6,898 nt of DNA from CAZUDI01 sp964618975 (lineage in GTDB: Bacteria > Desulfobacterota > Desulfomonilia > UBA1062). The stretch spans positions 1 through 6,898 of the forward strand of contig CAZUDI010000102.1 in assembly GCA_964618975.1 (NCBI GenBank), given 5' to 3'. The notes beneath the pieces were generated by a model. That model had not been told where the DNA came from and made no database searches. It saw nothing but the letters and a program-made list of their open reading frames with translations. Shown here in pieces: positions 6,393 to 6,898 of this stretch. Made by a program: the position numbers and the translations under genes. The first letter of the stretch is position 1; each line of letters opens with the position of its first letter.

Positions 6393-6898
6393 CTAGACAA
6401 TGGGCAAGACCGGATCCAACCTCGTCAGACCGGCATCTAAAGCCGCACGCAGGGCCTCCCCGTATTCCTGCGGGCGAGTCCTGCGGCCGAGGGTCTCATC
6501 GCCGGAGGCTAGATAGCAGGGGCGGTACTGGTCCATGACGTTGACATAGGTGCCCTGTGAGATGTGTCGAGCGATGAAGCGCATCACCTCGCCGCTGCCG
6601 GCCACGCCTCCGGGCAGGACGAGATGGCGTACCAGCAGCCCCCGGTAGGCCACCCCGTGTGCATCCAGGGCGAGGTCGCCCACCTGGGCGTGCATCGCGG
6701 CAATGGCCTGGCAGGCCATCTCCCGGTAGTCCGGCGCTTGGCAGTATCGTATGGACCAGGTATTGTCCCAGAACTTGAAATCGGGCATATAGATGTCGAT
6801 GATGTCCCTGAGCAGCTCCAGAGACTCCACGCGGTCGTAGCCGCCCGTATTGTATACCAGGGGGAGACACAGACCACCCTCGATGGCCATGGGCAGTG
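6393..6898 (-). CDS. PflX-type radical SAM protein (COG1313-like), N-terminus cut by window edge
   Basis: Only the C-terminal half is visible, about 167 residues; the frame continues past the right edge, so the Met at 6890 is internal. The family is described as related to pyruvate-formate-lyase-activating enzymes, Fe-S proteins that cleave S-adenosylmethionine to make a radical; its real substrate is not known. Diagnostic stretches, numbered from that Met, are LPLVYNTGGYDRVESLELL (9-27), DIYMPDFKFWD (32-42), APDYREMA (52-59), VAYRGLLVRHLVLPGG (80-95), YVNVMDQYRP (115-124) and RRTRPQEYGEAL (136-147), which I recognise as the usual C-terminal pattern. The cysteine cluster that binds the 4Fe-4S group would be in the missing N-terminal part, so activity cannot be judged. 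The gene ends 176 nt before the phospholipase start with a separate promoter between them, so a shared function is not implied. Confidence 0.85.
   Translation of the reverse strand, partial: LPMAIEGGLCLPLVYNTGGYDRVESLELLRDIIDIYMPDFKFWDNTWSIRYCQAPDYREMACQAIAAMHAQVGDLALDAHGVAYRGLLVRHLVLPGGVAGSGEVMRFIARHISQGTYVNVMDQYRPCYLASGDETLGRRTRPQEYGEALRAALDAGLTRLDPVLPIV

Noticed and set aside
1..6898. A defence island, CRISPR array, prophage or toxin-antitoxin system
   Set aside because: All long open frames with credible motifs are envelope proteins or the radical SAM protein; no regularly spaced repeats, nucleases, integrases or small toxin-like gene pairs are visible.

Overview
The window reads as a chromosomal stretch from a GC-rich, diderm (Gram-negative) proteobacterium. 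The evidence is three outer-membrane beta-barrel proteins, two of which end in the window and both finish in phenylalanine, with Sec signal peptides on all three and purine-rich Shine-Dalgarno sites. The protein families do not allow me to choose between Gammaproteobacteria and Desulfobacterota. There is no tRNA, rRNA, CRISPR array, insertion sequence or phage gene that I can support.

All five genes lie on the minus strand, so transcription runs from high to low coordinates. They are: the C-terminal half of a PflX-type radical SAM protein (6393-6898, cut by the window edge); a complete 736-aa patatin phospholipase fused to a POTRA and a 16-stranded-type barrel, i.e. a PlpD-like type Vd autotransporter (4006-6216); a complete stomatin-like SPFH protein, or slipin (2909-3859); and two related DcaP-like porins in tandem (1454-2704 complete, 1-1039 lacking its C-terminus at the window edge).

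The gaps are 176, 146, 204 and 414 nt. Each holds at least one plausible sigma70-type promoter, so this looks like a row of separately transcribed genes rather than one tight operon. The best promoter is in front of the phospholipase gene (TTGACA, 16-nt spacer, TACAAT). The largest gap, between the two porins, carries a 48-bp near-perfect palindrome with AAATCTGTCCCC-type arms. It resembles a REP/MITE-like mobile palindrome and is the most notable non-coding element here.

Functionally the neighbourhood is about the cell envelope: two porins, a surface-exposed or secreted phospholipase, and a membrane-scaffold protein. Any functional link among them is inference from proximity. I found no convincing sign of an undescribed multi-gene system; the findings below are modest.
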